A stretch of 64,000 bases of DNA from positions 62,968,205-63,032,204 of the forward strand of contig OZ012684.1 in NCBI GenBank assembly GCA_963942565.1. Direction: 5' to 3'. The notes under the pieces are model-generated. The model was not told the origin of the DNA. It worked only from the letters and a program-made list of their open reading frames with translations, and did no database searches. The stretch comes from Maea johnstoni (lineage: Eukaryota > Annelida > Polychaeta > Spionida > Magelonidae). Position 1 is the stretch's first letter; every line of letters starts with the position of its first letter. Below, one piece after another: positions 13,467 through 26,339 of the stretch. The translations under genes were made by a program, and so were the position numbers.

Positions 13467-13971
13467 CTTAGAAGACCAACACATGGAATGGAAACCAGCC
13501 GGTCAACCTGAACATGCTAGCCTCAACCAGTGTCAATTAATAGTCGCTAATAGGTGCTCTGGGCACCCCCAGCAGGTGGTGGAGATAAGGTTTCTCTGTA
13601 ATGTAATCGATGCGGGAGCCCTGATTGGTCCTTGTTCCCACGTGACCTCGTGCTGCTGCCTTATCTGCTAGTCCTGGCATGAGGCTAGCATGTAACTATA
13701 GGGCATATAGTAATTGGTCTCTCGTTACATATCCATTCTTTTCTTAATCCAAGCTAGTACTGAGAATTTAGAACTGTGTGTATGGCAAGAGGTGTATGGA
13801 TTTGTTTGAAATGATACATTCATTGTATGGCACTCTTCTCCTCGCATTGCACTTTTTGTATTGTAACCCATTTATGCCTGGAGATCTACCTAGCCAATGT
13901 CGTCTAGACCTAATTTGTTTGACAGGGATTGAATTGTAGACTTCTCTGTTATGAATATATTACAAATGTAG

Positions 13972-14608
13972 GTAGGTCCTCTGTAGTGATTACATATAGA
14001 TTATTGTGTAAGGTGGTATAATGTTTGCTTTCTATGTAGTGATTGATAAGCTTATTCAGAATATTCTGTTAATTCTGAAGTGCTCAGAAACCTTAGTAAC
14101 TTCAATGAATGACCTTTATTACATCATGGGATTGAGTTAGTTATGTGTTTACTATTTCAAATGATACCTCTCTTTCATACCAACATTTTGATACCAAACA
14201 CTCATCCCTATGTTTGGTTTAAGCTGAGTTATGAGTGTTTTATATGTGCCTTTCCTACCCCTATACCTATTATTCTGACCATTTTGGGGCCTTTTTACAT
14301 ATATTGGGGTGTCTAAGACATGACCCCATAAAAAAAATGTGCACCACTTCTGAAGTCTACATCCACCCTGGCGGTATGCCCCAAGTGTGGGCCTAAAACA
14401 TGATACCAACGGAAATTTTCTAGCTCTCGGGTTAACCTGAATCCCAAAAATGGGTGGCTGGCTACTGTACTAGTAGGTCCTCTGTAGTGATTACATCTAG
14501 ATTATTGTGTAAGGTGGTATAATGTTTGCTTTCTATATAGTAATTGATAAGCTTATTCAGAATATTCTGTTAATTCTGAAGTGCTCAGAAACCTTAGTAA
14601 CCTCAATA
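13972..14608. repeat. Pair of 136-bp direct repeats flanking 365 bp
   Basis: 13972-14107 and 14473-14608 are about 95 percent identical by eye (both start GTAGGTCCTCTGTAGTGATT and end CCTTAGTAAC(T/C)TCAAT). The 365 bp between them are unique in the window and have no convincing ORF. The arrangement fits a local duplication with an insertion between the copies. I saw no reverse transcriptase, integrase or primer-binding site, so I do not call it an LTR element. Confidence 0.75.
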
Positions 14609-17371
14609 CAAATATTCTTAAAATAAAAAGGAGAATTTGTAATAGGAGAAACTGTTTAAAGGCACATTTCCTTCCTGGATTTCTCCAAAATTCATGCCAA
14701 ATCCTCTGATATTGCTTTGACGAGGCTTGTTTTAAGGATATAGCAAGGAATAAGTGCTTAAATAGAAAATCATGAAGTTTGTAAAGTTTTATGATGTTGT
14801 GCAGGTAGTGATGTTTCAGGGTTGGGTGGGATATTCTGGTATGCTGCCGTACCGAGGATAAACAAAAACATCGGGCGGGTAGCGGAGGGGGTCAGAACAG
14901 CTGACCTCCGGAGCTGCTTCATGGTTACTATGGCAACACAAAATCTTTATCTCTCTCTCTCTAGTGATTAACATGTATGACATGGCCCCTGTGGGATGCG
15001 AAGCCCAGGAACTGTGACACTAGTCTAGTGATGTCATACAGAGGCCATCCTGATTACAATGCACTCTCCTCGGGCCCCCACTATTGGGAACACCCTCCCA
15101 CCCCCACCCATACCCCCATTAAGAGCATGCCCACTGCTGGGAGATTCTCAGATTTTGGGATATTCACATTCCCATATGTTTAAGTGAAAGTGGCAAAATA
15201 TTTGAGCCGTTCTTATTTTTGTGCATCGTAAACAACATAACTTTACTTGAAAGATTATAAAAAAACGGTTTACACTTTACACTTTACACATATCAATAGA
15301 ATGAACAAAATGCTTGAATGTTATGGTATGTCTTATTATGGTATGTTATAATTAGATGTCAGTAGCAAAGAAATCATCAAAATATATTAAAGTATCTTTG
15401 ATTAGATGATGTTTGAATCTACATCTTCGCAAGGAAAGGTTATGAGGATAATTCTACACAGTTTAATCCGCATGTACTCATTTTGCTATGATTCCTATGA
15501 ATCTCCTGAAGGCATTATAAAAAAGTGTTCATTTACTTTTATGTTCATACCACACCCATCCACCCGCCCACCCACCCACCCAGTGGGAATGTAAGTGTGT
15601 ATGGGACAGGAACTCTCGGCACCTAGTTATTGCAGAGAGGCATTACATGTACTGCTGAACACTGTGGCACACCTGCCAGGCACCCTCTTGCTGCCCGGGT
15701 AGAGGGTGTTCTGGGTACTACTAGGCATTGTCAGGTCACAAGAGCACAAGGAATGGCCTAGTTCTCTGGAATTCCCACTACTAAAGTTGCCTGTCATTGA
15801 ACAATCTCTATAACTCAGTGTGTTCATTCACTAAGCATTGTGCTCAGCTTGTCTTGTGTACTGGTACCGGGACAACAGGGCCTGCCTGGAAGGGGGTGGG
15901 GGTAAGGAACACTTCCCTGAGTTTTGGGGCTTTAAGTGGGTGGATTGCAGGTAGAAATGTTACATAATAAAAGACCAGTTAAGCTACAACAGAAAAGGAT
16001 TTTATTTAGTGCACTTTTACACAAAGGTCAGACTGCTAAAATCAATATGCACTGCTGTTCTTTCTTCTATCAGCACCCCCTCTGCAGTCAGATGAGCTTG
16101 CCTGGATTTTCATAGCCCAGCTCGCAAGGCCGTCAGTGCCCTAGAAAAGAGAGAGAAATAGATAGCGTTAGACGTCAGTGAATGGAGTTGAGTCATTTTG
16201 CTAGTAGTGGTGGCAAGCTGGAGTTAGGTAGAGAAGTCTAGCTGGGCAGACCCAGACCTAACTAACTCATGGCCTAACCAGTCAACTTTACAAACAACAG
16301 CAACATAATTCTCTACAGATTCAGTAAACTATACAGTATAAATGACACAATTTGTCATTAATAATGTAGGATTTTAAGAAGTTGCAAAGAAATGCATCTC
16401 ATTGAAAGATTGAAATGAAATTTCAGTTTCTCAAGAACTGCATGGTAACATGCATGCATGTCTGAAGCTGCTCCACATGCAGAATATGACGGGTGCTGCC
16501 ACCATGTGTAGAGAGGCTGAACTAGATGCTGCTCCAGTAGTGACAGGTGTTGGAGACTGTGACCAGCAGCACTACCCCATAGCATACTACCAGCTAGGCA
16601 AAACCCCTACACACTCACACACACTCTGTCCACTTATAAGCAAATAATATCACCAATACTGCCATGGTAGTTCAAATATAACTTGGTAGGCATTTTGGAC
16701 AAAACTGTTAAAACACACTCATTGAAACAGCACCATGTGGGTCTACAGTATACACATCCATGTTGAGAGTGTCTGAATTGTGTGACAATATGAAGTCATG
16801 TATCTAAAAATGTGATGGATTTGACGAAAAATCCTGTGAAAGATGTGCATCCTTAAATGCTTTTCAAATTTAAAAACGATATTGGTTAGTTTGCCACCCA
16901 TTTAGCCGTCAGCTGTGAGCTGGAAGGGTTAAAATGAGATAAGACAGGGTGAACATGGTAGTACACAGATGCTGCCAGATTGTTGCTGATGATTGGGATT
17001 TGTTGTTAAGCTGACAGGTTATTGACATCGAATGCTATTCTTCTAACATGTTTTGTTGTTGTATTATATATCTGTGCTGATATTGCCTTTTGAATCATAC
17101 GTGTGCTAGTGAAAGTTAGGTAGTTCTAGTGCAGAATGTAACTCCTGTCCAAAACACCTTCAGTTTTGAAACTGAAGTGTTCTGCAGATAATGAGTTAAG
17201 TTATAGGTCTCATTTGCAAATGTTATATCTTAAAATATTGTTATTTGTGCTCACTAGTAAATTAGCATGGGTTCTGGATATCGTCAAACCACCTTCAAAA
17301 TAGAAACACATGCTCAATTATGATATCTTTAACTTGAACTAAATAAGTTTTAGAGTTAGGAATGTCTCTCA

Positions 17372-17586
17372 GGCCTAAAAGAAAAGTTGTTTGTTTCTTG
17401 TAACCCTACCCTAACAAGTTGTTATTCCGAAAAATCCCTATCCTGAAGCTTTTTCCGCCCTCCCAACTCCTAATCAACGTAAAACATGCATAAAACACAC
17501 ATTTTTGACCAAAAATTATCTTACTAACTCACCTACCCTATTTCTTTCGGACCGTTACAGGAAACAAACAATTTTTGTTTTAGGCC
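17372..17586. mobile_element. MITE with ~35-bp inverted repeats and TCA target duplication, close to an exon
   Basis: The left end GGCCTAAAAGAAAAGTTGTT is mirrored by the right end (17552-17586) with only a few mismatches. TCA flanks both sides (17369-17371 and 17587-17589). The 215-bp element has no ORF. Its GGCC ends and 3-bp duplication resemble the element at 779-1222, although the repeats differ in sequence. Its right edge is 77 bp upstream of the first visible SSBP exon. PIF/Harbinger affiliation is inferred. Confidence 0.8.
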
Positions 17587-17663
17587 TCATGTGTTATCGC
17601 TGATGCCAATTAATACTGCAATGATCTGATGTTTAATTGTGGTTTTTGACTTGTGTTTTTCAG

Positions 17664-17750
17664 AATACAGCAGCACCGAGTCCGTTAGGGCAGATGCCGC
17701 CACAAGATGGCATAGGGCCAGGGGGACCAATGCCTCCTGGTTTCTTTCCT
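17664..17750 (+). CDS. SSBP3: SSBP/Ssdp exon (first visible): APSPLGQMPP...PPGFFP segment
   Basis: This exon is 87 nt (29 codons), phase 0 at both ends, with acceptor TTTTTCAG and donor GTAAGTAG. It encodes a peptide starting NTAAPSPLGQMPPQDG and ending PMPPGFFP, which lines up with AAPSPVLGNIPP...PIPPGFFQ just after the LUFS domain of human SSBP3. SSBP proteins bind LDB1/Chip through their N-terminal LUFS domain, stabilise it, and act in nuclear LIM-homeodomain and Wnt-enhanceosome complexes. The exon starts the Pro/Gly-rich linker and transactivation region. The N-terminal domain exons are not in view. The SSBP2/3/4 symbol is by family only; invertebrates usually have a single gene. Confidence 0.93.
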
Positions 17751-20700
17751 GTAAGTAGCCTAACTCCTGAACTACTCCATCAAAACACAACCAATTCCAC
17801 CTGGCTGCTCTGTGTGTGACTCCAGTATTCTTACACTCCTACTTATTCTATGATCTAGTATACTAAATGCTAAAAAGGTGGGAATAGTACCAAAATAAAG
17901 TAATGTGAAGTGGATTATAATATCTGCAGTATAACATTTTATGATAATAAGAAATTAGAAAATTTAATAAGACATAAGAAATTTGTAATGATCAATGTAT
18001 ACCGTTCACTTGAATACAACTAAATGATCGAATGGAAAAATTCATTGTCATTCAGTAATGAAAAAATGATCTCTCTTGGATAAGAATTAGAGAATAATAA
18101 TTCATTGGAGTACACATTGACTGGAGTCATGCACCTGCCACCAAACATAATAACTGCACTAACTTGACAACTGCTATTCCTTTTGAAATGCTCTCTATTT
18201 GCCTGATTATTAACTGTGAAATATAACCACCGAGAGAACATGTGCCTACTACTTTACTACTACTACTACTAGTACTACTACTTCGTAACAATATTGTGGG
18301 GACCATTATCCTCACTAAGCTTTTCTCGTGTTAGATGTGCCGTTTTATGATTTTTTTGCCCTACCTCTCCAGTGGAATTGCTATGGAGCCAATGAAGGAG
18401 CACTGCAACATCATATGCTGTCCCAATGTTTTTTCAAAGCCGCCCCCAGAAATGTCACAGAAGAGCGAAGAAATTAACTCATGAAATTCATCACCCCCAT
18501 CTCATATATCACCACAACACTTCATCCAACTGCACTCCTCTTTCAAATCAAAATTCCTGCTGTGGGTGTTTGTATGGAGAGCGTTAGTTTCGTAAGGCCT
18601 CGGCCGGCCACCGCCTCTGTTTGTCCTCCTTGGTCTGGAAGCAGGGAATGCTTGTTGCATGTTAGGCCTCTTCGTTAAGGCACTGGTTCTTTGTGTTGTT
18701 GACAGAGGGCGCCCCTCCCACATTGGCTATCATTATCGCTTCTTTGCTTCTTGACTGTACCCTTTTTTGGGCTTGGCTTTAATGTGTCTGCGTTGATAGT
18801 TTTCTCTCTTTTTGGTTCTGGATGTTTTTCGGTAGATGTTATGCACTGACCTTGATGCAAATTTGCAATTTTAGTAGTTCATTCTTGAAGAAGTATGGTA
18901 TACTCAACTACAATAAACTGTTCTTTTATACCAATTAACAATAATATGAGTGCACATACATGTATTAATTAGTATTACAAAAACTACAATTTTTGGTTAA
19001 ATTTGGCATTCTTGTAAGATATGTATTACCCATCAAAGCAATGGTGTTTCATAAACACATAGTTTCAGGATTTACGTCACTTAAGACACTTAAAGATGCA
19101 AACAGAAAGTGGACAAAAAGTTTTCCAATCTTTAGAACTACTTATTTTGATAGTAGGAAACATTCTTACCTGAGCATGCTTTGTATTGCAATGGTTTAAA
19201 TGTGAGATCTTCTGTGTTAATGATAATCTGCAATCAAAAATCAAAACAGTTTAAAGAAGTCACTGGGCCAATGCAAAATTTATGTTTTGAATGTGTAAAA
19301 AGCCAATTGTTTTAATAAGGTAGTATGATACTAAAAAAAAGTTTGATAATTGAAAATATGAAAGTGATTTAATGTAACAGAAAGAGCTTTTTAACGAAAT
19401 AGTTGTAAGAGGTTCATATTCCTTTACAAATGATTGTTTGGTAGAATTTCTTAATTTTATTGAATTAGATTAATTTTACCAACTATGCACTGAGCGGCCT
19501 ATAATATGAATCTTTTAACTGGGCACACCTTAGAAATGGGTTATACTACTGTTAAAGGGTTACAAACATTACACATCAAAATTTTAACTTAGGCTTCTGA
19601 AAGATCAATAAAATGTTCAGTGCTGCAGGTGGCAAAAATGTTATAGCGAAGTAATTTTAATGCACTATTGAGATATGTATTATTCTTTAAAAGGGTTGGC
19701 ATTACTGAATATCAATACTATTATGTAGTTCTATGTATTATTTCCAAAAATCAGGAGCCAGATGACAATACTACCAATTTTAAAGCTTGAAAACAGTCTT
19801 ATACTTAAATCACTTTTCTACTAACAATTTTTTCTGGGTACAGCCCTTGCTCTTTTAAAACTAATTCAAAATACCAATGTCTGAAAGGACTGTGGTATTT
19901 AGTTGGGGTCTTGGTGGTAGTGGTATAAGTTAGACTAGAAAGCTCTGAAGTTGTGTAATTGAATAAAGGGTGGAGGGTTTTTGTTCTGGGTGACGAATTG
20001 TCATTGTAATCATGCTTGCTGATTGGGCTACTGCTGCTGCTGCTGCTACTGCGTGGTGGCAGGCATCACCGGTCGGGCAACCGGGCGGCAATCGGGCGGC
20101 AACCGGGCCACCGCCGCTGCCGACCGACACCCGGATTGTATGTGTGTTGCATGTGTGACTCTGTGTTTGATGTGCTGTATAGTTTGGTGACCAATGTGCA
20201 AAGCTGCCCCATTGTAATTACTGTGCTGAGGGGTGCTTCTTCGACACTCCTCCTCACTAAACCACCTCCTTTGCCTCCTCAACCTCCTCCTCCTCCCCCT
20301 CCTCATCCTCAACTTCTCAGGATAAGTAATTTGATGGCCGATATATGGTGGATGGGACATTTATGCCATGCTTGCATGTTATGGAGCCTGGTTCTCTATC
20401 TAGAGGGTGTGTATAGTCTAAACAGGTCTACCTGTTAAGGGTCAACCTGAACTCTCGGGCTGCCCTCATCCCACTGTGGTGCAATGGTGTTCAAGTAATT
20501 ACCACCTTCATCCTACCTACCTACCTACTTACCTAGCCTTGTGCATCTGCTGAGTACGGTGGAGTACTGATGCCTGAGATATATTAGCTGCTGGACATGC
20601 TGGAACTACTGCTACATCTCTCTCCTCCTCTCTACTACTGGTAGTGGCATGCTCAGCTTTCTCAGCGGGCGGGTGGGCCATCTTGGACTGCAAGAGAGCA

Positions 20701-22724
20701 TGGTGGAGATGTGTATTTATAGTCTGTAGCTATAAACCCACTAGAACAACTGCCTGCTATGCTTGGAACATGGGGGACCTAGTGTTCAGTTTGATATGTT
20801 GATCATCATGGATATATTATTTTTACTCAAAATAATTGCGGAAGAGCAATGTCATAATCTTATGATGAATTTATATTCATGAACTGGTGGCCATTTCCTC
20901 TCACAGAGTGTCTTGCATTTTCAATTGAATTAGATTTGGAATTACTTTGATATCTTTTTAGTATATATGAAACTACTTTGTCTTGTTTTAAACTAGAATT
21001 ACTCAGCTGGCATTGGATAAAGTTAGGTTTATACTAGGTAATAAGCCCTTTATCAAAATTCCAACTTGCAACTACTATTTCACCATATGTACAGACCATG
21101 TGTACCCATGTAGATAGAGAAACCTGGATATCAAGATATTTCATCACAGGATCACAGATCTATCCATAAAAGGTGTGAAATTGACAACTAAATGAAATGT
21201 TATCCCTCATTTTCGTAGTTTCTTCAGATATCTTCAGTTATCACCTCAAATATGAATTCAGCTATAGGTATATCTCTACCCAAAACTTTCTTCAAACAAC
21301 TTTCCTATAAGGATGTTGAAACTTATAGAACTAGTACACTACTGCTTTTGGCTAGTATATATTTCTAAAAAAGATACACAGTTTGGCATCACTGAAAGAC
21401 ATTTTTCTTTACTTCGTTAATGTGAAATACTATCTTAATGTATTAAAGGTCCCTGAAGATCATAGTGTTTTCATCTAGAACAGATGGCCAATAATAAACT
21501 TTTGATAACTCAGTCTAGGTACCTAGTCATATACTGCTAATCACTCAGGTGATAAAGCCACAGTGTTCATAAGCTTGAGGAGGTGGAGATGGACTAGATA
21601 TTAAAAGCTCAATACAATACAAATAGCTATTAGTCAAGTGTCTGTGTACTCCTATATACCTTCTGATATTGAATACATAGAAGAATGTTGACTATTTTAA
21701 GCATCATAATCGATGTTCATTTATTTAGGTAGTTAAAAGTCATGTGCCTGATTATGGAATATATACCTAGCATAGCATATACTCTTTGTTGTGGCAAATC
21801 TTAGGGAGGGGGCATTGAGACATTGAAGATGGGTTATGTGAAGGGGATGTTTTAAATTACTCACAGAAGCAGTCAGGGGATGAAGTTATTCCTAACATGT
21901 CAAAACCTGGAACGAAGTTGCCATTGTGGGCAAAGTAAATGGTGGTCTTTATAGGCAGGTGGTGAAAATAAATATTTTTTCCTTCTATGAGAATTTAAGA
22001 ACTGACAACTATAGACAGGAGGCCTCTGTTAAGGGCCAAACAGATTTCTGAAAGTAATCTTAGCTTATGCTACCACTGGTGCCAGTAGGAACTAATAACA
22101 TTTGGCTGTGGGATAAAGGCATGTAGAACAGGGAGGAGCTCAGAACAAAGGTGTATAGATACTTAATACTTTAATTACTCAAATCACCTGCATATGTTAT
22201 ATATAGGCATTTAGCTATGAAAATATGGATTACACCATACATGCTCTTGCATGATTGGATTAATAAGTCTTAGGTCTCTAGCTTAGGTTATGATTTCTCT
22301 GGGCAACTTGGAATTTGAATGAAGTACCTGCTTGTGGCTGTAGAAGACCAGTGTCAGCGCTTAGCCAGTGGTATGGAGGCATGCTGTGTGCATGTGCTAC
22401 TATTAAAGCACAGGTAGCCAAAAGTCCAAGTTTGACACAAAGCGAATGCAAGGACTTACATATTAGCCTTCCATTGTTGGTCCTGTATTACACTTGATTC
22501 CTATCTTATCAGTAATGAGTTCTAAAGCTATAACCAAGTTTGTAGGAGAACTTCCCAATTTGCAAAAGAAGATCCTATGGGAATGAACATTTGTATGTAG
22601 CATACATATGTTACTTGGTCTGTGTCATCTTATGCTAGAAAATGTTGTCTATTCCTTGATATCACAAAAGATTATGTAGATAGCATAAAAACAGTTGATG
22701 CCCTACGTGTGACTCATTATAGTG

Positions 22725-23540
22725 GTCAAGGTATTGTTACTGTTAATTTCTTCCGATATTATTAAGATATTTTTACCCATTTTCTACAAGTATCTTTAAG
22801 ATAATATTTGTTATGTGTCCACCTCTACACTCTACATGTATCATTAAGATAAAGTTACCTGCCCACTTCAGGTAGCGTAAGGATATTGTTACTTGTCCAC
22901 TTAAACAGGTATCATTAAGTTGGTCACCTACCCACACCTACCTGTATCATTGTATCATTAAGACGGTTACCTGCCCGCACCTACATGTATCGTTAATATT
23001 TTGTTACCTGTCCACTTTTACAGGTATCATTAAGATAGTTACCTGCCAGCGCCTGCATGTATTGTTAACATTTTAGTTCCTGTCTACTTAATCACATATA
23101 TCATTAAAGTAGTTACCTGCCCATTCCTACAGGTATCATTAAGATATTGTATCTGCCCATTTCTACAGCCATTATCAAGGTATTAATCCTGCACAATTCT
23201 ACAGGTATTTTAAAGATATTGTCGCCTGTACAGATATTGTTAAGATATTGTACCAGCCTACTTCTACAGGTATCATTAAGATATTGTTACCTACCTCCTA
23301 TACAGGCATTATTGAGAAATTGTTACCTACCCACATGTACAAGTATCCTTGTGACATAGTTACCTGCCCACTTCTACAGGTATCGCTAAGTTATTGTATC
23401 TGCCCTCATCGCTAAGATATTGTTACATACCCTCTTCTACAGGTATTGTCTTGTTAAAGTATCATACCTGCCCTCATCTATGGATATCATTAAGATATTG
23501 TAACTTATCCTCTTCTACAGGTATTGTTAGGGTAGTTATG
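22725..23540. repeat. Degenerate ~37-bp minisatellite, about 22 copies
   Basis: The unit is roughly CTACAGGTATCATTAAGATA followed by TTGTTACCTGCCCACTT. It repeats about every 37 bp with heavy divergence between copies, which implies an old array. Many copies contain a pyrimidine run followed by ACAG, so the array is a string of acceptor-like sequences inside the intron. Confidence 0.85.
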
Positions 23541-24514
23541 TACCTGCCACACGTCTAGTCTGGTATCATCTCCATACATACCCAATCCCCTGCCCCCAAA
23601 CCCAACCAGGATAGCATATCCCAGCCAGCCAAGATCTCCTTCTCCTATATTTGGAAATATCTCATGAATGAAAATTCACAAAATAGTTAAGTGGAAAGGT
23701 TGATCAGGTTCTGGTCAACTTTTCTCAAAATGTCTCCAAAATCGAAAAAAATGCTGTGGTGAAAATGGAATCACTTTCCCTTACTGTTACTGCAGCATAT
23801 CCTTGATGTCTTATTCACCTGGCGCCTATGCACGTGGTGAGACACTCCTAGGAAAAAAACAATGGTCCCACCAGTCTGACTGACGTAGGCATACTAATAG
23901 ATAGTATTGATCTAGGTGTCATATTTCGTAGTTGGAAGGGGCAGGAGGAGATTATATGATTTGGTTATGGTATAAACAAGACCTTTTCTACTTCTATATC
24001 ATGTCCATGCCTGTTATCCCAACTCATTGTTTAGGTCCAAAACTAAAAGCAAAGAGCTAGTAATGAAACAGCGACCAGCTATATATATAGTCAACAGTCA
24101 GTCAGAATTAATCACATTGGTATAGTTGCTAATTGCAGACTTTATTCAATAGTGTATTATTTAATGTCTTTTCAAATATTTTCTATTCAAGAAAATGGCT
24201 GTAATTAAAAGTACATGCGGGTAACCTCGCTTACATTGGGCTCACCTACCTCAGAATTTAATGTAACATGGTTAAGAAGCACAGACACCAAACCATTTCT
24301 ATCCAAGTCTAGGTTACTTTATGTTACTGCTCTTGGACACAGTCTGAGACACCTCTCATACCTCAGAATTTTGTACCAGTCCCTTCTCTACCATTAAAAC
24401 CAAACTAAAGCCACCCATACATATATCTTATAGCGGCCCTTGTAACCCCTGTAGGAACCATAGAAGCATGTGTATAAATCTTACACATACTAGCATGCCC
24501 TCTTGTCCTGTGGA

Positions 24515-24650
24515 GTTTGAATCCAGCTGGAGGTATGTGAGAAAGTTGCCAGAAGCTTGTGGTTAGTTGGTGGTGGACCCGGGGTACTTGGGTTTCTTCC
24601 ACCATTGATAGTTGACTTATTAAGTCACGATAAAAGTTCTGATTAAAGCA
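24515..24650 (+). mobile_element. tRNA-related SINE copy
   Basis: A B-box-like GAGTTTGAATCCAG is followed by GTATGTGAGAAAGTTGCCAG, GGTTAGTTGGTGG and TTTCTTCCACCATTGATAG. The same order of blocks is found at 49260-49439 and, reversed, at 50585-50770. The A box is not clear. The family name cannot be assigned without a library search. Confidence 0.65.
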
Positions 24651-24909
24651 ATCAAGTTTTTGAATCCTAAGTCCCAAAAAAGATGTATGTTAAGACTATG
24701 CTCAGGGTATCTTTATGTGACATTGGTATTAGAAGGAAGTTGAATCTGCATGGATAGAATTTGATTTACAATGTTTAGCGAACTTAGTGTGTTTATTGAA
24801 GAGGAGAAGTGAGGAGAAGAAATGAAGATATGCTTTTAGAGGTGGAAGCATTTCCTGCCAGTCCCAAGGTCTAGGAATAAAGGTGGCTAGCCCTGTGTTT
24901 CTATTGGAA

Positions 24910-25330
24910 AAATGAAGATATCCCACGCTCAGGTGTGTTATGTAAGGTGTAATAGAGGAATACCTATAATAATCAAATCAGCTAGTGGTCCATGTATGTA
25001 TATTAGAAGATGAGAATGAAGATATACGAGTCTCTGGTGTGTTTTATAAGGTGTAATAGAGAAATACCTATAATAATCAAATCAGCTAGTGGTCCATGTA
25101 TGTATATTAGAAGATGAGAATGAAGATATACCAGTCTCTGGTGTGTTCTATAAGGTGTAATAGAGGAATACCTATAATAATCAAATCAGCTAGTGGTCCA
25201 TGTATGTATATTAGAAGATGAGAATGAAGATATCCCAGTCTCTGGTGTGCTTTATAAGGTGTATTGGAGGAATACCTTTAGTAATCACATCAGCTAGTGG
25301 TCCATGTATGTGTAGGAAGATTGTGGTGGA
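24910..25330. repeat. Tandem repeat of a 104-bp unit, four or more copies
   Basis: TAAGGTGTAATAGAGGAATA begins at 24943, 25047, 25151 and 25255, exactly 104 bp apart. The first three copies are almost identical and the last drifts, with a fading fifth copy. A unit also contains CAAATCAGCTAGTGGTCCAT. Confidence 0.92.
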
Positions 25331-25666
25331 CGATATGCTGAGGTCAGGTGTGGTATTGTTAACAGGGATGATATAACTACACCAGGTAGTGGTCTTGTGT
25401 AGGAGCAATAATGAGTGAAGACATGCCTCATTCACAATAAGGATACATTGTGAGGAGATGGTTGTTGAAATGATGAAAACTATATTATAGGTCCATTTAT
25501 ATCTATATGGAAGAAAGTTGTTTTGATAGATGTACGAAAGGTATGCTGAAGTGAAATACTACAGGTTCATATATATATCAATATGGACTAAGGATAAAAG
25601 GTTTGCTGTAATAGCTAGATGTATGAATGGTCTCTTGGGAGAGGGATGCTGACGTGAAAGATCTAT

Positions 25667-25960
<294 letters not shown>

Positions 25961-26234
25961 TGGAAGGAGTAAGAAGGGTAGGTGTGTAGGTAGGCATGGT
26001 TAGTGTGTGTATGATGATGAGGTAAGAAGGTGAGGAGTGATGATGTGTGGTCAGTACATGATGGGTGTGTGCCACCTCAGTGAGGGGACAGCTTTGCATA
26101 GGGTCACCAAAACCACCACTACAACCACCGCCAGCAGCGCCACTAGCAGCAGCAGCAGCAACAGCAGTAAGATGATGATGATGATGTGTGGGGGGGAGAT
26201 GCTACTATTTTGACTAGTTTGCCACTTACTTCAG

Positions 26235-26339
26235 AATGCCCACATGCGTCCTTCACCTCCGCAGCCACCACCCGCGTCTCAGCCGTCCCCACACCCGCCA
26301 CAGCCTCCACCACACAACACAATGATGCCACAGAACCAA
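26235..26339 (+). CDS. SSBP3: SSBP/Ssdp Pro/His-rich exon (counterpart of vertebrate variable segment)
   Basis: This exon is 105 nt (35 codons), phase 0 at both ends, with acceptor CTTACTTCAG and donor GTGAGTAC. The peptide contains NAHMRPSPPQPPP, then ASQPSPHPPQPPPHN and MMPQNQ. It aligns with the GSQPSPHAQPPPHNPSSMM segment of human SSBP2 and the long SSBP3 isoform, which from memory is alternatively spliced in SSBP3. Because the exon is symmetric, joining 17750 directly to 36017 keeps the frame and gives GFFP-AFMSPRYP, just like the short vertebrate form. A CAG-rich and ATG-rich stretch lies just upstream (26140-26190). Confidence 0.93.

Larger units (their letters stand above)
1..17663 (+). 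other. Probable intron upstream of the first visible SSBP exon
   Basis: No exon could be recognised here. I looked by eye for the conserved LisH/LUFS part of SSBP proteins (the YVYEYLLHVGAQKSA and WWCVFWDLYCAAPERR segments) and did not see it, so those exons are probably further upstream. The stretch ends in a good acceptor (TTGACTTGTGTTTTTCAG). It contains a CAG tract near 150-189, two inverted-repeat elements, a composite CTC minisatellite and several tandem repeats listed separately. The remaining sequence, including 1223-3370, 6116-10510 and 14609-17371, is AT-rich and featureless to me. A very short or diverged exon could have been missed. Confidence 0.6.

Noticed and set aside
13972-14608. 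Possible solo LTR pair
   Set aside because: No TG...CA ends, primer-binding site, polypurine tract or pol-like frame between the direct repeats.
1-17663. Search for LisH/LUFS exons of SSBP
   Set aside because: No sequence coding YVYEYLLHVG or WWCVFWDLYC was seen on either strand, so no exon is called here.
20046-20438. 104-140-codon ORFs over a CG-rich patch
   Set aside because: Leu/Pro runs come from CTG and CCT repeats; no conserved motif and overlapping frames on both strands.
22725-23540. CRISPR-like regular spacing of similar units
   Set aside because: Units are contiguous and diverged with no unique spacers, in a eukaryotic intron.
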